A stretch of DNA of 64,000 nucleotides, taken from positions 63,142,754 through 63,206,753 of the forward strand of contig NC_087065.1 in the NCBI RefSeq assembly GCF_963678635.1, in the 5' to 3' direction. A program made the position numbers and the translations under genes. Source of the stretch: Symsagittifera roscoffensis. Its lineage: Eukaryota > Xenacoelomorpha > Acoela > Convolutidae. Within the stretch, counting starts at the first letter, position 1. Each line of letters opens with the position of its first letter. Under the pieces are notes generated by a model that ran no database searches, was not told the DNA's origin, and saw nothing but the letters and a program-made list of their open reading frames with translations. Shown one piece after another: positions 31,411 through 41,799 of this stretch.

Positions 31411-31886
31411 AAGAATAATGAACGTAGTGAAGACTCTTATATAGGTCTTGCTGATTGTTTTTTTTTTTTTTCAGGAAAAGTCTTAAAAGTCTCCAATAAC
31501 TACAGATGTGCATTCATACATATTGATGCATTTATTAATGCACTTAGGTATATATGCGCTTTTTGAGTTCAATTGAAATTAATCTACTGAAAGTGACGTA
31601 AAAACGCTCTCTAAATACGAAAGTGGAAATGGCTCGAAAAAACGTGAACGATTTCTAGTTTCAAAAGTGGAATTTAATTTTTTAGATATCCAGCGGAATA
31701 AAAACTTTTTTCTAGTTGGGTTCATGTTATCAAAAAATTGCCGATCATAAATTGTTCTGGAAATTCAAAGAGCTTAAAGGGCATGTATTTTCTTCTTTGT
31801 AATTCGAAAGATGAGATTTTTTCAAGAACGTCAGTGTTTTTTTTATGTTGACTTGCGTTCACTACTCTTTTCCAATCTTCGATTGG
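31411..31886 (+). mobile_element. HINE-like short element, best full copy
   Basis: It starts AAGAATAATGAACGTAG. The first 30 bases also fold on themselves in most copies (AAGAGT with ACTCTT). Then come GGTCTTGCTGAT, a T15 tract and CAGG; a middle with GAGTTCAATTGAAATT, GAAATGGC and TCCAGCGGAATAAAAAC; a subterminal repeat CGTTCACTACTCTT at 31856-31869, the inverted complement of the start; and the hairpin CCAATC-TTC-GATTGG directly after it, ending GGCTATGT. Non-coding. This order (inverted repeat, core, inverted repeat, 3' hairpin) is that of Helentron-derived HINE/DINE elements rather than ordinary MITEs. Confidence 0.8.
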
Positions 31887-32279
31887 CTATGTGTATAATT
31901 AAGGAAATCAGTTAAGCTTGGATTAGTAAGCGTTATCGAATATAAAAAGGCTCTTCAAGTAGCACGTAATCGCCTTCCGACTAAAGTTTTTTCTGTTTGA
32001 GCGTCGATAAAAATTGAAAAAGGAAAAAGTATATAGTTTTTGGTTTGGGCAATCATTGTCTCAAATGAAATGTTGAATAACAGTTTTGGTCTTAGCTTGA
32101 ATCTTAATACCAAACTTTGCTGCCTGACTACTTTTATAATAAATAAAAGAAACCTATATTTAAGTGTTAATGAAGGAATTAAATTTTCAGCGTTTGTATA
32201 TACAGCCGTGCTTCTTCTGTTTGTTCGTTTTTTTTTCACGCTCAAATTGATGCTTTGATGTGAATTTAATAATTCAAAA

Positions 32280-32610
32280 AATTTTGTCGACCTTTGTTAG
32301 GGTCAAACAAATTGATCTTCCGAGCTCTTCCAAGGCCCTTTTCTTCTCAATTTTCTCCGCTGCAGGCAATTTGTTGAAAAACACGCCCAAATTGGACGTA
32401 AGGGACCCGAAAAATTGCGTTTTTTCGGCGAGCTCACCCTCCCCCCCTGAAAAGGTTTTTGCGTTGGCGCCTTAAGAAAAACTTGATGGTCGTTCAGCCA
32501 AATTTGGAAGTATTAAATTAGTACCAAAGGGGGACCCTTTTGGGTGGGCAATGGTCAAATACCTGAAAGTGGGCCTGCGCCCCTCCTGAATCCACTACAC
32601 TACTGTTATT
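32280..32610 (-). mobile_element. hAT-like MITE, reverse copy, diverged
   Basis: In reverse it shares with 46415-46809 the words ACCCTTT..GGGTCCC (TTAGTACCAAAGGGGGACCC on the + strand), the GGCGCC element and the GCGCCCCTCCTGAATCC end. Limits are approximate. Confidence 0.5.
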
Positions 32611-32646
32611 AAGTTCAAAATTGATCCCGTGTGTTAAATTAGGTTA

Positions 32647-34030
32647 GTTTCTGGAAAAAATCCCGTAGATGGCTATATGGGTTTAAAGTGAAAGTTTATT
32701 CATATATTCTGTTGGAATATAAATCCCCATGCTCCTTTTTTTATTGTGCTTTTCAAATGCAGATTCGCTTAGTTTGAAACTATCGAATTAATTTTCTAAA
32801 ACAGCGCGTTGTTCATTAACACTAAGTGCTCGCATCAATTAAATACTACTTTTTCATGAGCTTCTGATGTTTCATAATCTTGAAGGCTTATAATGAACGT
32901 CGAGGTTTTCTAAAAAAAATAAAATCAAACCGCTGAAAGCTTAGCTTGGTCAATGTTCTAAATGTCCTGATCAACCCTACTGACTCATTCAATTAAAAAC
33001 CTCTTCGTTTATCAGCACTTCGGAGTTATAAAATTGTTTTGATAAAATTGAAATTTTACGACTGCAGAATTCAAATGAACGATACTGAATCCACTACTGT
33101 AATTATGCGTCTAAATCGATTTAGTGTTCTCTCCTTGCTTTAGTTCTAGGAAAAAATCCCGTGGGTGTCAGAATGGTTCAAAGTTTATTCGCATATTTTC
33201 TTGGTTTTTAAAGCTCTATGTTACTTTTTTTGTGCTTAAGTGCAGCTTCGCTTTTGTAAAGGCATAGGTCATTTTCTAAAACAGGGACTAGTTCAGTAAG
33301 GCTATGTCTTTGTAGAATGGCATCAGATAAGTACTACTTTTTTCATGAGAGGCTGGTGTTTTTTAATCGTAAAGCCCTAATATTAACGTTGAGCTTTTCT
33401 AGAAAACAAAGTCAAGCCGCTAAAAAGTTAGCTCGGTCTGTTTAAAATATGTCTTGAAAAACTCTACCGCCTCTCTGAATGAAAAATTTCTTTCTTCATT
33501 AACATTTTGTTTTAAAAAATTGTTTTTGCAAAAATATGGTTTTAAAGAATACATAATCTCACTGGACCTTGTGCGGATCTACGATTATCGCAAAAAGGTC
33601 TAATTTTACTGTCGATTTTTTCAAGTAAATCCAATTGGCTTTTTAAAATCTCCGTTTCTGAAAAATCAGTTTTTGCTGAAAAGGTTGAGCCGTCTGTCAA
33701 TTTCATGAAAAAAAAAGTTGTTTTTTCACTGTTTAATCATTAAATTGCGTTTTTTTTGCGCTCTTCAAATGAAACTTGATATTTTAGAGTTAATTCTGCA
33801 GTACATATCTTCGTTCATCGGCGCTTAGTAGTTAAATAGTGTTTTGAGAAAGTTAAACTTCTACGACTGCAGAAATTCTTTGAACCATTTGCGGATTTAG
33901 CATTTTTGCAAAGGAGTCAGATTTTTTTCGTCGATTTTTGCAGGTAGATTAATATTGATTTTTCAAAATCTCGCTGTCTTCGCAAAATCAATTTAGCATA
34001 AAAATATCCAATTTTGTCGAGACATCGACA
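32647..34030 (+). repeat. Tandem repeat with a unit of about 490 bp, 2.6 copies
   Basis: Units begin near 32647 (TTCTGGAAAAAATCCCGTAG), 33141 (TTCTAGGAAAAAATCCCGTG) and, as a partial copy, about 33740. Shared landmarks: CATTTTCTAAAACAG, ACTACTTTTTCATGAG, AACGT..GAG.TTTTCTA, AAAGTTAGCTCGGTC and ACGACTGCAGAA. A sub-repeat with TGCGGAT, TCGATTTTT and TTTTTCAAAATCTC recurs at 33575 and 33890. Non-coding. Confidence 0.8.
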
Positions 34031-34114
34031 AATTTAAAATTTTGGTTAACCTAGTTTTTTCATAACTTCTATCACTTCTCTCGGCTTCTTATTTTTTAAA
34101 GTTTTCGTTGCATC

Positions 34115-34147
34115 ATAAGTGGTGCGAAGCTGTGCTTCGCCTTTGTG
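34115..34147. repeat. Dispersed GCGAAGC hairpin motif
   Basis: GCGAAGC-TGT-GCTTCGC inside TAAGTGGTGCGAAGCTGTGC and CTTTGTG. It is the most perfect copy of the family also seen at 13638, 22818 and 41605. Confidence 0.65.
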
Positions 34148-34900
34148 TATATTTTACTCAGCAATTCGTAATTCGAGGGGAGTTCCCGCAAATTTGGATC
34201 AATTCTGGCGAAAAATTTTTTGAGCCTTAAAATTGGCATAAACTTCAAGTAAGTTATTCCAGGAGACAATTTTATTGCGTTGATAAAACAGATAATTTTT
34301 TATAACGGGGTATAAGTTTATGGTATAAAAAACCCGGAGGGGGCCATTCAGAACCCCAAAGTTTATGAAAAGTCGATTTGTGTTGCGGGGGTCCCGACAA
34401 ATAAGTAGTGCAGAATATTAGGCCAAATTGGGATAGGAATAATAGAATATAACTTGCCATCCAGTATTGTGGAAAGCGTTCTCATCCCCTCAGAAGTGCA
34501 CACTCGCTTGCCCGAGTATCTATCTATAGACTTCGGACTCTATTGTCGATAATAAATAAGCAAAATATGGTCTCCGTTTAACAACTCCGTTTTCTCTAAT
34601 TGCTTCAACTGTCTAAATTTTTTTCATTGTATTTTACTAAGACTCTTATTTTGTCAGCTCTTTCAAGATCGGTAGAATATCAAATCAATTAGCTTATTGC
34701 AAATGCCAGTTTGCCCATGATTGCGTCCTGAATCATGATAGCACTATAGCGTTCTTAACACGCAGAAGTCTGCATTCGCTTCAAAACCTTGCGGAAGGAA
34801 TTATAGCGCACTGCGTTTTGTTTTACAATACTGTCATCATCGACTTGAAGATACGCTACCAGGAAAGGTGCCAAACCGTTTGAGTGTTGTGTCCTCGTTT
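34148..34900. other. Non-coding stretch, no gene seen
   Basis: Mixed AT-rich sequence. The GC-richer patch 34320-34400 has no supported frame. Confidence 0.35.
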
Positions 34901-34907
34901 TTTATTA

Positions 34908-35312
34908 AGAGTAATGAACGTAGTGACTACTCTTATATAGGTCTTGCTGATTTTTTTTTCAGGGTTTTTCGCGGTTTGACATGTGGTTTTTTTAAGTGCA
35001 GAAAATTTCCTCTGTTAAAAGGAAGGCAAACTCCACTATCGAACAGCAAAAGTGTAAAGGTCGACTTCTGATTTCGAAAATGGAAATTAATTATCAGTTT
35101 TCCCAGCGAAATAAAAGTTATACGCATTGATTCAGTTTTCTCAAATTGGGTTAGTGTTTACAAAAAAGTGCCCATCTTAAGTTCTACAAGATCAAAGTTT
35201 TAAGGCCATCTTTTTTCTTCGAAGTTCAAAAGTTGAAGGATCTTGAAAAAACAAGTCACTTTTTTCAGTTTCCTTGCGTTCATGACTCTTTTCCAACTGT
35301 TATTTGGCTCAT
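34908..35312 (+). mobile_element. HINE-like short element, chimaeric copy
   Basis: The canonical head (AAGAGTAATGAACGTAGTG, then ACTCTTATATAGGTCTTG and TTTTTTTTTCAGG) is joined to the variant core (AAAAGGAAGGCAAACTCC, ATCGAACAGCAAAAGTG). The tail CGTTCATGACTCTTTTCC with hairpin CCAACTGTTATTTGG is present. It shows that the two cores belong to one family with common ends. Confidence 0.8.
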
Positions 35313-35508
35313 GTTATGTATATTTCGAATTTTTAGAACATTTGTTGTCTTTGCTTATGAAAACGTAGATGTTTAAATAATGAATGGTTTGAAACTGTGA
35401 CTAGGTCAAGAAAACTTTCACAGAACTTCACATCGAGTTAACTTTGAAATCACGGTAATGTTGTGAAATATTGAAAAATTATCACATTAAATTGGATATT
35501 TTGATCCA

Positions 35509-35626
35509 AATTCTTTAGTGCAGTCATTTTTATACAATGCATGAAATATTTTTGACCGTTTGCGAGATCCAAATTTTTAAGTGCAGTCATTTTAGTGATA
35601 AAATATTTTTGACCGTTTGCGAGATC
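35509..35626 (+). repeat. Tandem duplication of about 60 bp
   Basis: Two copies of AAATT.TTTAGTGCAGTCATTTT through ATATTTTTGACCGTTTGCGAGATC, differing by a short indel. Confidence 0.85.
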
Positions 35627-35639
35627 TGACTAAAAAGGG

Positions 35640-36842
35640 GAAACCTGTTTAAAAGGTTGATCATAAAGTATTGAGCAAAACATAACTACTACACTTCCAA
35701 TCATCTCAGATCGTCATTTTTGCGGTAGATTTTTGCTCCGACCGCAAATCATATTCAAAAAAATCTCGTTAAATTTTGTTAAATTTTTGCTAAATTGTCT
35801 GTAGTCGTCAATGTGATAGAATCTTATTGCGCCATCGTATTTGCATTTAGCATAGTGTTAAGGCATTTGCTTTAAAGCATCAAGGCAAAGATAGGGATTG
35901 AGGGCTAGCTCTGGCTTGACATCTAGCGTCAAGTATACATACTACAAACTGACCAAATTTGGCTCTCATAATGTTGCTACCATGGAAGTTCTTTACGTCA
36001 GAAACCACCTTGAACCACAAAAAAACTTCACTCAACAAAATAGCAGCCTTGTAATAATTTGCAGTAACTAGTAAAGTTAGGAATTATTTTTAGTGTTATT
36101 ACAGTAGTTTTGGTTCAGAAAGTCGCAACAGAAGTCTCCCAGCTCTAGCAAAAAAAATTTGGCCGGCAACCTTCGATGAGTTGGCGTTTGACTAGTTTTT
36201 CTCAGTAAACATATAACACGGAGAAACACTTGTATTTTCTTTTGCAAGTAGTAAGTGAGCTTTGTTGGAGCATTACTGCTATATGTTTGGACATCTATGT
36301 GCCGCTTTCTCTTATATCGCTGTTTTCTCCATGAGTTTATTATTAATTTTTCGAAAATAATAATATCGAAAAGTTTTCAAAAACAGCTATTCTCGAAAAC
36401 TAGAAGGTTTTGGTAATTAAAAAAGCTCGCAATGCATTTTTTACAGATATGAGAACAAGTTTCAAAATTTCGTAGATATGATACACATATACAGCCAGCA
36501 AGTTATTTTTTTGAATATATCATCACAGTGATGTTGCCGTTTAAAAAAACTTTAATATTTTCTTTTGCAAAATGAAAATAAAGTTCAAAACGGTGAACAA
36601 CTCAATCTGGACTCTGGGTAAATGTTACTGGCCCTTCTATCCTTAGACTAGCTAACCTTGTCGGTGAAGCTTCTGAAAAAACTAAAATTAGTCATTATTA
36701 CAATAATAAAGTTTGTATTTTGTACCTAAAATAAAATATTCAATAATTTTCTGTCGATGTTTTTTCCGATGCATATTCTGTCCTCGCTTGTATGTATTGA
36801 TTATTCATTTTTCTGACATGCTGATTGTTTTTGAATTGTATA
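35640..36842. other. Non-coding stretch before the exon candidate
   Basis: AT-rich, with no convincing ORF or repeat family. It ends in the acceptor-like TTTTTGAATTGTATAG. Confidence 0.35.
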
Positions 36843-36843
36843 G

Positions 36844-37142
36844 AGAATGGACAATGCAGAAGGTCGACGGATGACCTCAGACAGAATTTGTTCAAACTGA
36901 GACACCAACTGGTCGGTTTGGATGACAATGGAGGGAGTCTAAAGGCCAAGGCCAACAGCTGCAGTTCAACGCCATCACCTTCAGGAGAAAGAATTGGCGA
37001 AAGTGAAAGGCTGAAGTCCCCTCCATCGTCGTCTACATCACGCTCATCGACTAGGACTGCTGCGGGTGATGGAGAAGAATTAGTATCGATATCTGGCCAG
37101 GGTTTTGTTACGGAAAAGGCATCTGAGCAGGAGTCCCAAAAG
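36844..37142 (+). CDS. Coding-like exon, Ser/Thr-rich protein of unknown function
   Basis: Not recognised. The stretch is much less AT-rich than its surroundings, has a single long open frame, an AG acceptor at 36842-36843 and a good donor AAAAG/GTACGA at 37143. It would start in phase 1 and end in phase 0, encoding about 99 residues: a basic helical start (DLRQNLFKLRHQLVGLDDN), then a Ser/Pro/Thr-rich disordered middle (SPPSSSTSRSSTRT) and an acidic end (DGEELVSISGQGF). It is probably an internal exon of a gene whose other exons I could not find; they may be small or beyond long introns. The opposite strand is also open over most of this stretch (36740-37198), but it lacks splice signals. 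Confidence 0.55.
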
Positions 37143-37940
37143 GTACGACTCAAGTTGTTGAAGCATAATAATAATTCGTCTGCAGACATAATCTTCAAGC
37201 TTTTTAGTAGGGGAAAATGTGTAACAAAAATTGTTAGTTAGAATGTTTAAGCGAAGGGCATTATTGATTTTTTTAGGTGAAGGCCTAATGTCTAGATAGA
37301 TTGTTTTGATTTTATAGCAAACATCGGCAAAGTCTACAATTGAATGATCGACTCGCTCGATTAAAGTTGAAATTATTTCGTTAAACGTTTTCTTTTTTTT
37401 GAAAAACGCTCTCATATTTCCTCTTGATATCCCAGTTAGCGGAAGAAGCTTTCTTTTGCAATTAACTGGTTACAAATTGGGTTCCCAAAATATAGATGGG
37501 TCCTCTTGGCAAAGGCTTAGTGTGCCTTTAAATAAATCTACGGAAACATTGCATTTTTCAGCCTTTCACGGAAACTATGGGACCCAATTTATTTTTGACA
37601 GAAAAACATCAGTTTTGTAAAACAGTCATGTTTCCAAACTGTATTCGCCATTAAATTCGTTACGCACATTTTTTATTGCTCGTTTTGACGGAAACGATAT
37701 AAATCAAACGGCCATGAAACTGTCATGAAAGTCTATGAAACGAGAATAATAATCAGAGACGTATAGATTTTGACTGCAAACCATTTGGTGTTGCCGACGC
37801 TACCGTCAAAATAATTAGGCGATCAACGTCAGTCAAGATTCTGACTTTGAACTAGATAAAAGGACGAAAATTGTCTGTGGGGTAATTAATTGTCTGTTGG
37901 GGTAATTCATCCAAGTCCCCACATTTTTAGTGTAAAAAAC
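37143..37940. other. Stretch downstream of the exon candidate, no further exon identified
   Basis: The open frames at 37080-37415 (-) and 37399-37620 (+) show no domain. A GC-richer piece near 37680-37850 has no long ORF. Confidence 0.3.
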
Positions 37941-37950
37941 ACTAGAGAAG

Positions 37951-38010
37951 CAGCCATGGGCCTGGGGTGATTTCGAACCCAGGTCTTTTGTCCACTGGTC
38001 ACATAATATG
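37951..38010 (-). repeat. tRNA-like sequence with pol III B box (SINE-like)
   Basis: On the minus strand GACCTGGGTTCGAAATCACC carries a B-box-like GGTTCGAAATC inside a T-arm-like stem (CCTGGG with CCCCAGG). A convincing A box was not found. Possible SINE fragment. Confidence 0.35.
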
Positions 38011-38290
38011 TAAGCAGTTTTCCAGCACTGGTATAAATAGCTGCTTAATTTCGGTTGTTCTCGCTGAAGCCAGCAGCTCCTCGTTACGAATTATTGCTTG
38101 ACTAAAGTAATGCCTTAACTGTTCGACGTAATTTTTTTGATTTTGCGGGCCTGTCACATTTATGAATTGCTTGCAATTTTGTCTCTTGCATATTCCTATC
38201 GCTAAACAGTTTTGTAACTGTGGTTTGAATTTTTTCAATCATATTAAAGGTGTTAGGGAGTCTTACAATCAACAGCGGGGCGCCAAACAA
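37999..38290 (-). pseudogene. Possible decayed coding remnant, unknown
   Basis: Two overlapping minus-strand frames: the first (from 38290) gives NTFNMIEKIQTTVTKLF, the second (from 38238) continues with protein-like helical sequence (YVEQLRHYFSQAIIRNEELL) to a stop at 37999. A single frameshift near 38230 would explain this. It abuts the tRNA-like piece, so it may belong to a retroelement. Not recognised. Confidence 0.3.
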
Positions 38291-38889
38291 CTAAGATGTG
38301 TAGGATAGGTGAGAGAGCTAGTAACGGGAAACGAAATCAAGTGAAACTGACCCGAATCAAGCGCAACCCCTAGGAGCACACCTGAGATTAAGAAATCCTC
38401 TGAACATTATTTGATTATAGGACAAACGAAAAGGAGAAATGCCTAACCCATGGATTTTTATTGCAAGCCAATTCTAAACATGTTGTACCGATTGAGATAT
38501 TTGAAGTTGTCATGCGAGTATGTTGCTTGAAATAATTTTTTTTTCCAATCGATACAAATAGCGAAAATTATTGATTTAAAACATCATTTAGAACTTTTCA
38601 AAGTGTTTTCAGATTATATGGCTTGAATTCCATTTTTGCGAAGTGATTTAAGCTATAGGAATTTTTTCAAATGTGAAGTTTTCAGCACTTGAATTGTTTG
38701 ATAAAACAGCTTGCGAAGTAAACAGTTTTTTTAAATTTTTTTGGCGAACAGTTGCAAGGTAAAGAGCTACTAGGAAGATAAATTATTTATTTTTTTTTAC
38801 CTTAAAACTTGTTGAAACCACATGAAATTTCCGACTACGGTACTTTTTTTTGCGAATAAAGTCAAATATCAAAAATGAAGTTAAACACT

Positions 38890-40130
38890 GTAAGATTTAA
38901 ACACTGGCTTCAAAAATGTTAGAGCGAAACAATTAAAAAAGGTATCAAATTATCTTGAATTTTTTCAAAGCTAGTCTCTTGATTTTTTAATCTTTGCAAT
39001 CGGAGTCAAGCTGATCAAGCTAGCGTGAAATATTCGATGATACCGTTGCTTGCTGAAAAAGTAATGTATACAGTTACAAGCTATCAAAAAAGTTGATCTT
39101 ATGCAACTTGAATAAGATCAATTTTTTTGATAGCTTGAAACTGTATACATTACTTTTTCAGCAAGCAGACGAATACTTTGCTGTAAAGCTGATTTTGATT
39201 TTGAGATGCGATTTGGGCTAGTATATCAACCCGCCCGACATTTATTTGACAATTATTTGCCTCCTTTGATGATTTCAAAATGCTTGTTTTTGTTGAACAT
39301 AGCAAGCATGCACAACCTCATTCGAAATCGTTCAAAGTTGCGCTGCCCTATTTGCTCGCTTGATTTTTTTGGGTCAATACAAGGTTGCACAATGAACTTG
39401 AAGTATTAAAATTTTTATTACCCGAACAACTTGTTTACAAATATGCAAACCTTTTTTGCAAACCCGAATTTGACTATCAAATCACCTTGACATAATTAAT
39501 TATTCCATCGTTTGAATAGCTTGATTGAGAAACCTTTTTTTTTATATTCAGTGACATTGCTGAAATTGATTGCTCTGAAACAATTACTTTTTTTGAATCA
39601 ATTCAAGTGATTTGATTCAAGCTATCAATTATTGTTTAGGTTTAGTTTCCACTTTGATTCAAGCTATGAAGTAAGTTTTTATTGGTTGTTAAGTTAACTT
39701 TCATCTCAGTCCATAAATGTTGTGACTCGGTTCAAGCTTTCAATAAAAATTGAATTGATTTCAGAGACTGAAAATTTACACTTTTGTTTGACCGAATCAA
39801 GTCATCAAAGTGATCTGCGATGATTCAAAATTTTTCAATTCGAAGTACTTTTTTATTTATTTTTTTTCAGATCTAAGTCGAGCAAGAAAAGCAAGTGTCA
39901 AAAGACCCTTTATTGCTATCTTGAAAAACTTAGTAGCTTCAAAATGTCAGTTCAACGTTTAAATTTTTTATCAAGCTCCTTTGCAAAATTGCCAGGTATC
40001 AACGCTGGAGCTGTTTGCTTATAAATTGATTGAACTGATTTGAGCTATCAAAAGAGCTTGAACGATTTCTTAAGTTTCAGTCGTTCGGTTGCTTCAAGAA
40101 AATTTCGCTTTCAAAAATTTTTGCTCATAG
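38890..40130. repeat. Region enriched in CAAGCTATCAA-type words
   Basis: Short words such as TTCAAGCTATCAA, TTCAAGCTATGAA, GAGCTATCAAAAGAG and AATCAAGTCATCAAAG recur many times in about 1.2 kb, in both orientations. No ORF. It surrounds the large palindrome and may be a diverged array derived from it. Confidence 0.5.
39048..39166. repeat. 119-bp near-perfect palindrome
   Basis: The left arm starts GCTTGCTGAAAAAGTAATG and the right arm ends CATTACTTTTTCAGCAAGC; both continue through GTATACAGTT, AGCTATCAAAAAA and GATCTTAT to a central loop of about 9 bases (GCAACTTGA). Only a few mismatches or one-base bulges break about 54 bp of pairing. Confidence 0.95.
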
Positions 40131-40348
40131 ATAACTTCCATGCCTGGAATGGCAAATGTCCAGGATGAAAATCTGGCCAGGATCTGTTTTTTTTTCAGCA
40201 TGAATTTTTTCCGCTTTAAATGAATAATTGTCGATCCACCGTGCCTTCTTTTTGTTGATAAATGATTTGATCATCGGACCTCTTTGAAATATCGCCCGTG
40301 TTTTGAGGTGTTAAATGAGTTTTCTTGTTGTCAAAGCGTAATATAGAA

Positions 40349-40860
40349 CAAGACTGCTCGTATCAGGGCAAAGCCCGGAGTGTTCCAACTGCTTTTTAAG
40401 GTCAATGGAGCAATAATAACACGAAAAAATTAAATGTAATTAAATACAACTATTTTTTTTAAATTTGAATCTTCTTGTGTTAATCAACCCCCCACACGAC
40501 ATATAAAGTACAAAAGTATAATTTATGCTCCTAGTGTCAAATCATTTATGGCAATAAAGCTGTCTTGAAACAATTTGAAACAATTTAAAAAACTGATTAA
40601 ATCTCCGCTTACGCGTTAGTAGCGCGGAACATATCGCCTGTTGATTGTCCTAAATTGGCCTATATGGCAATCTTGGAACCCCCATAACTTTACAAAAAAT
40701 GTTCACAGGTGAAACATTTTTTCAAATTTAAGCTCAGTACAACAATACTTTTTAATTTATTTTTATAAAAATTCCGTCAAAAAGGCTATATAAAAGTCGA
40801 TATAAAATTGTCTGAAGAAAAAAAACCACCCGAGCACAAAGATTTCGTATTAGAAACTGT
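40349..40860 (+). mobile_element. CAAGACTGCTCG MITE family, + copy 1
   Basis: It starts CAAGACTGCTCGTATCAGGG with the small hairpin GGGC-AAA-GCCC, then TGTTCCAACTGC. Internal landmarks: CCCCCCACACGACATATAAAG, AAATCTCCGCTTACGCGTTAG, CCCCCATAACTTTAC and GTCTGAAGAAAAAAAACC. The end is diverged and lacks the clear inverted repeat seen in 49429-49958. Confidence 0.85.
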
Positions 40861-41451
40861 AATTCGACTGTGGTTAATCTTGAAAATTTTGAATTTTGAT
40901 TTTAACTTTTTTTCATAAATTGGAGTAAGTAAGTTTTCAAAAATGATTCTATCGCCTGGTTTGAGTTTGTCAAATCGGCTTTTTGGAATCATTACATTTG
41001 CGAAGTACAAACATTCTTTTTTTCCAACTTAAGTCGCAAGTATTTATGTCATTTTTGGGGCACTTTTACAGCTTTTTCGTAGCATGTGCTTTGACATTCG
41101 AATAGTAATAAGTTAACACAGTTGATGCATTTTTAATTCTTTAAATGAATCGAAAAAAAGTGATTTGTTTCTAACAACATAACAGTAATGAAAACTCGGT
41201 TTCAGAAATTTTCTAACTCTATATCTAGCAATTCTTTGAAATGCATAATTTATACACAATGTGGCTTTATGCTTTGCGATTTCTTATATGCAACGTTAGT
41301 GTGGAGGCCTTCAGCTTGTTATATTTCAAATTATTACAAGCAAAATTGAGTCTATTTGTATTTGGTGCCACTTTTGCTGAATAGCATTGGCAATTTATTA
41401 GCATATATAGCTGCTTTATTCGTTACTAGCCTTTGTCGGTTTTTAAGTTTT

Positions 41452-41640
41452 CGTGGCTGAGTGAATAGTGCGTTAGACTCAAAATCTCTTGATTGCAGTA
41501 GGTCAACGATTCGAATCCTATACGTATCCGAGTTCTTGCTAATTCGAGGCTTATTTCTACTCCTTTTTGTATTTTTCTTGATAGAGCTGCTTTTTGGTCG
41601 TTCTCTTGCACGTGGTTGCGAAGCGCAGCTTCTCCTCTGT
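41452..41640 (+). repeat. tRNA-Leu-like SINE head followed by the GCGAAGC motif
   Basis: TGGCTGAGTGAATAGTGCG fits a pol III A box and GATTCGAATCC (41508-41518) a B box. The anticodon position would read CAA in CTCAAAA, with a long variable arm as in tRNA-Leu. The acceptor and T stems pair poorly, so this is not a working tRNA. About 90 bases later comes the diverged GCGAAGCGCAGCTTCTCCTC motif of the dispersed hairpin family. A tRNA-derived SINE is the likely explanation. Confidence 0.45.
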
Positions 41641-41799
41641 GCAAGAATTAAAGAAAAGCTACATTTTAGCTACTATAAAAACTTTGAAGGTATAAATTAT
41701 TTCGCTTTCGCAGTTTTACTGTCAATTTTTGTGCCTAAAGACTACAAATTTGAGGAACTTTTTTAGCCCCTTTTTTCTTTTTTTTCTAGCCCGGATATT

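Noticed and set aside
34272-34460. Minus-strand frame with a hydrophobic start and Pro/Trp-rich middle
   Set aside because: No domain, no splice signals and no neighbouring coding sequence; GC-rich patch only.
37399-37620. Exon after 37142
   Set aside because: The frame has no good acceptor at its start and no protein-like features beyond being open.
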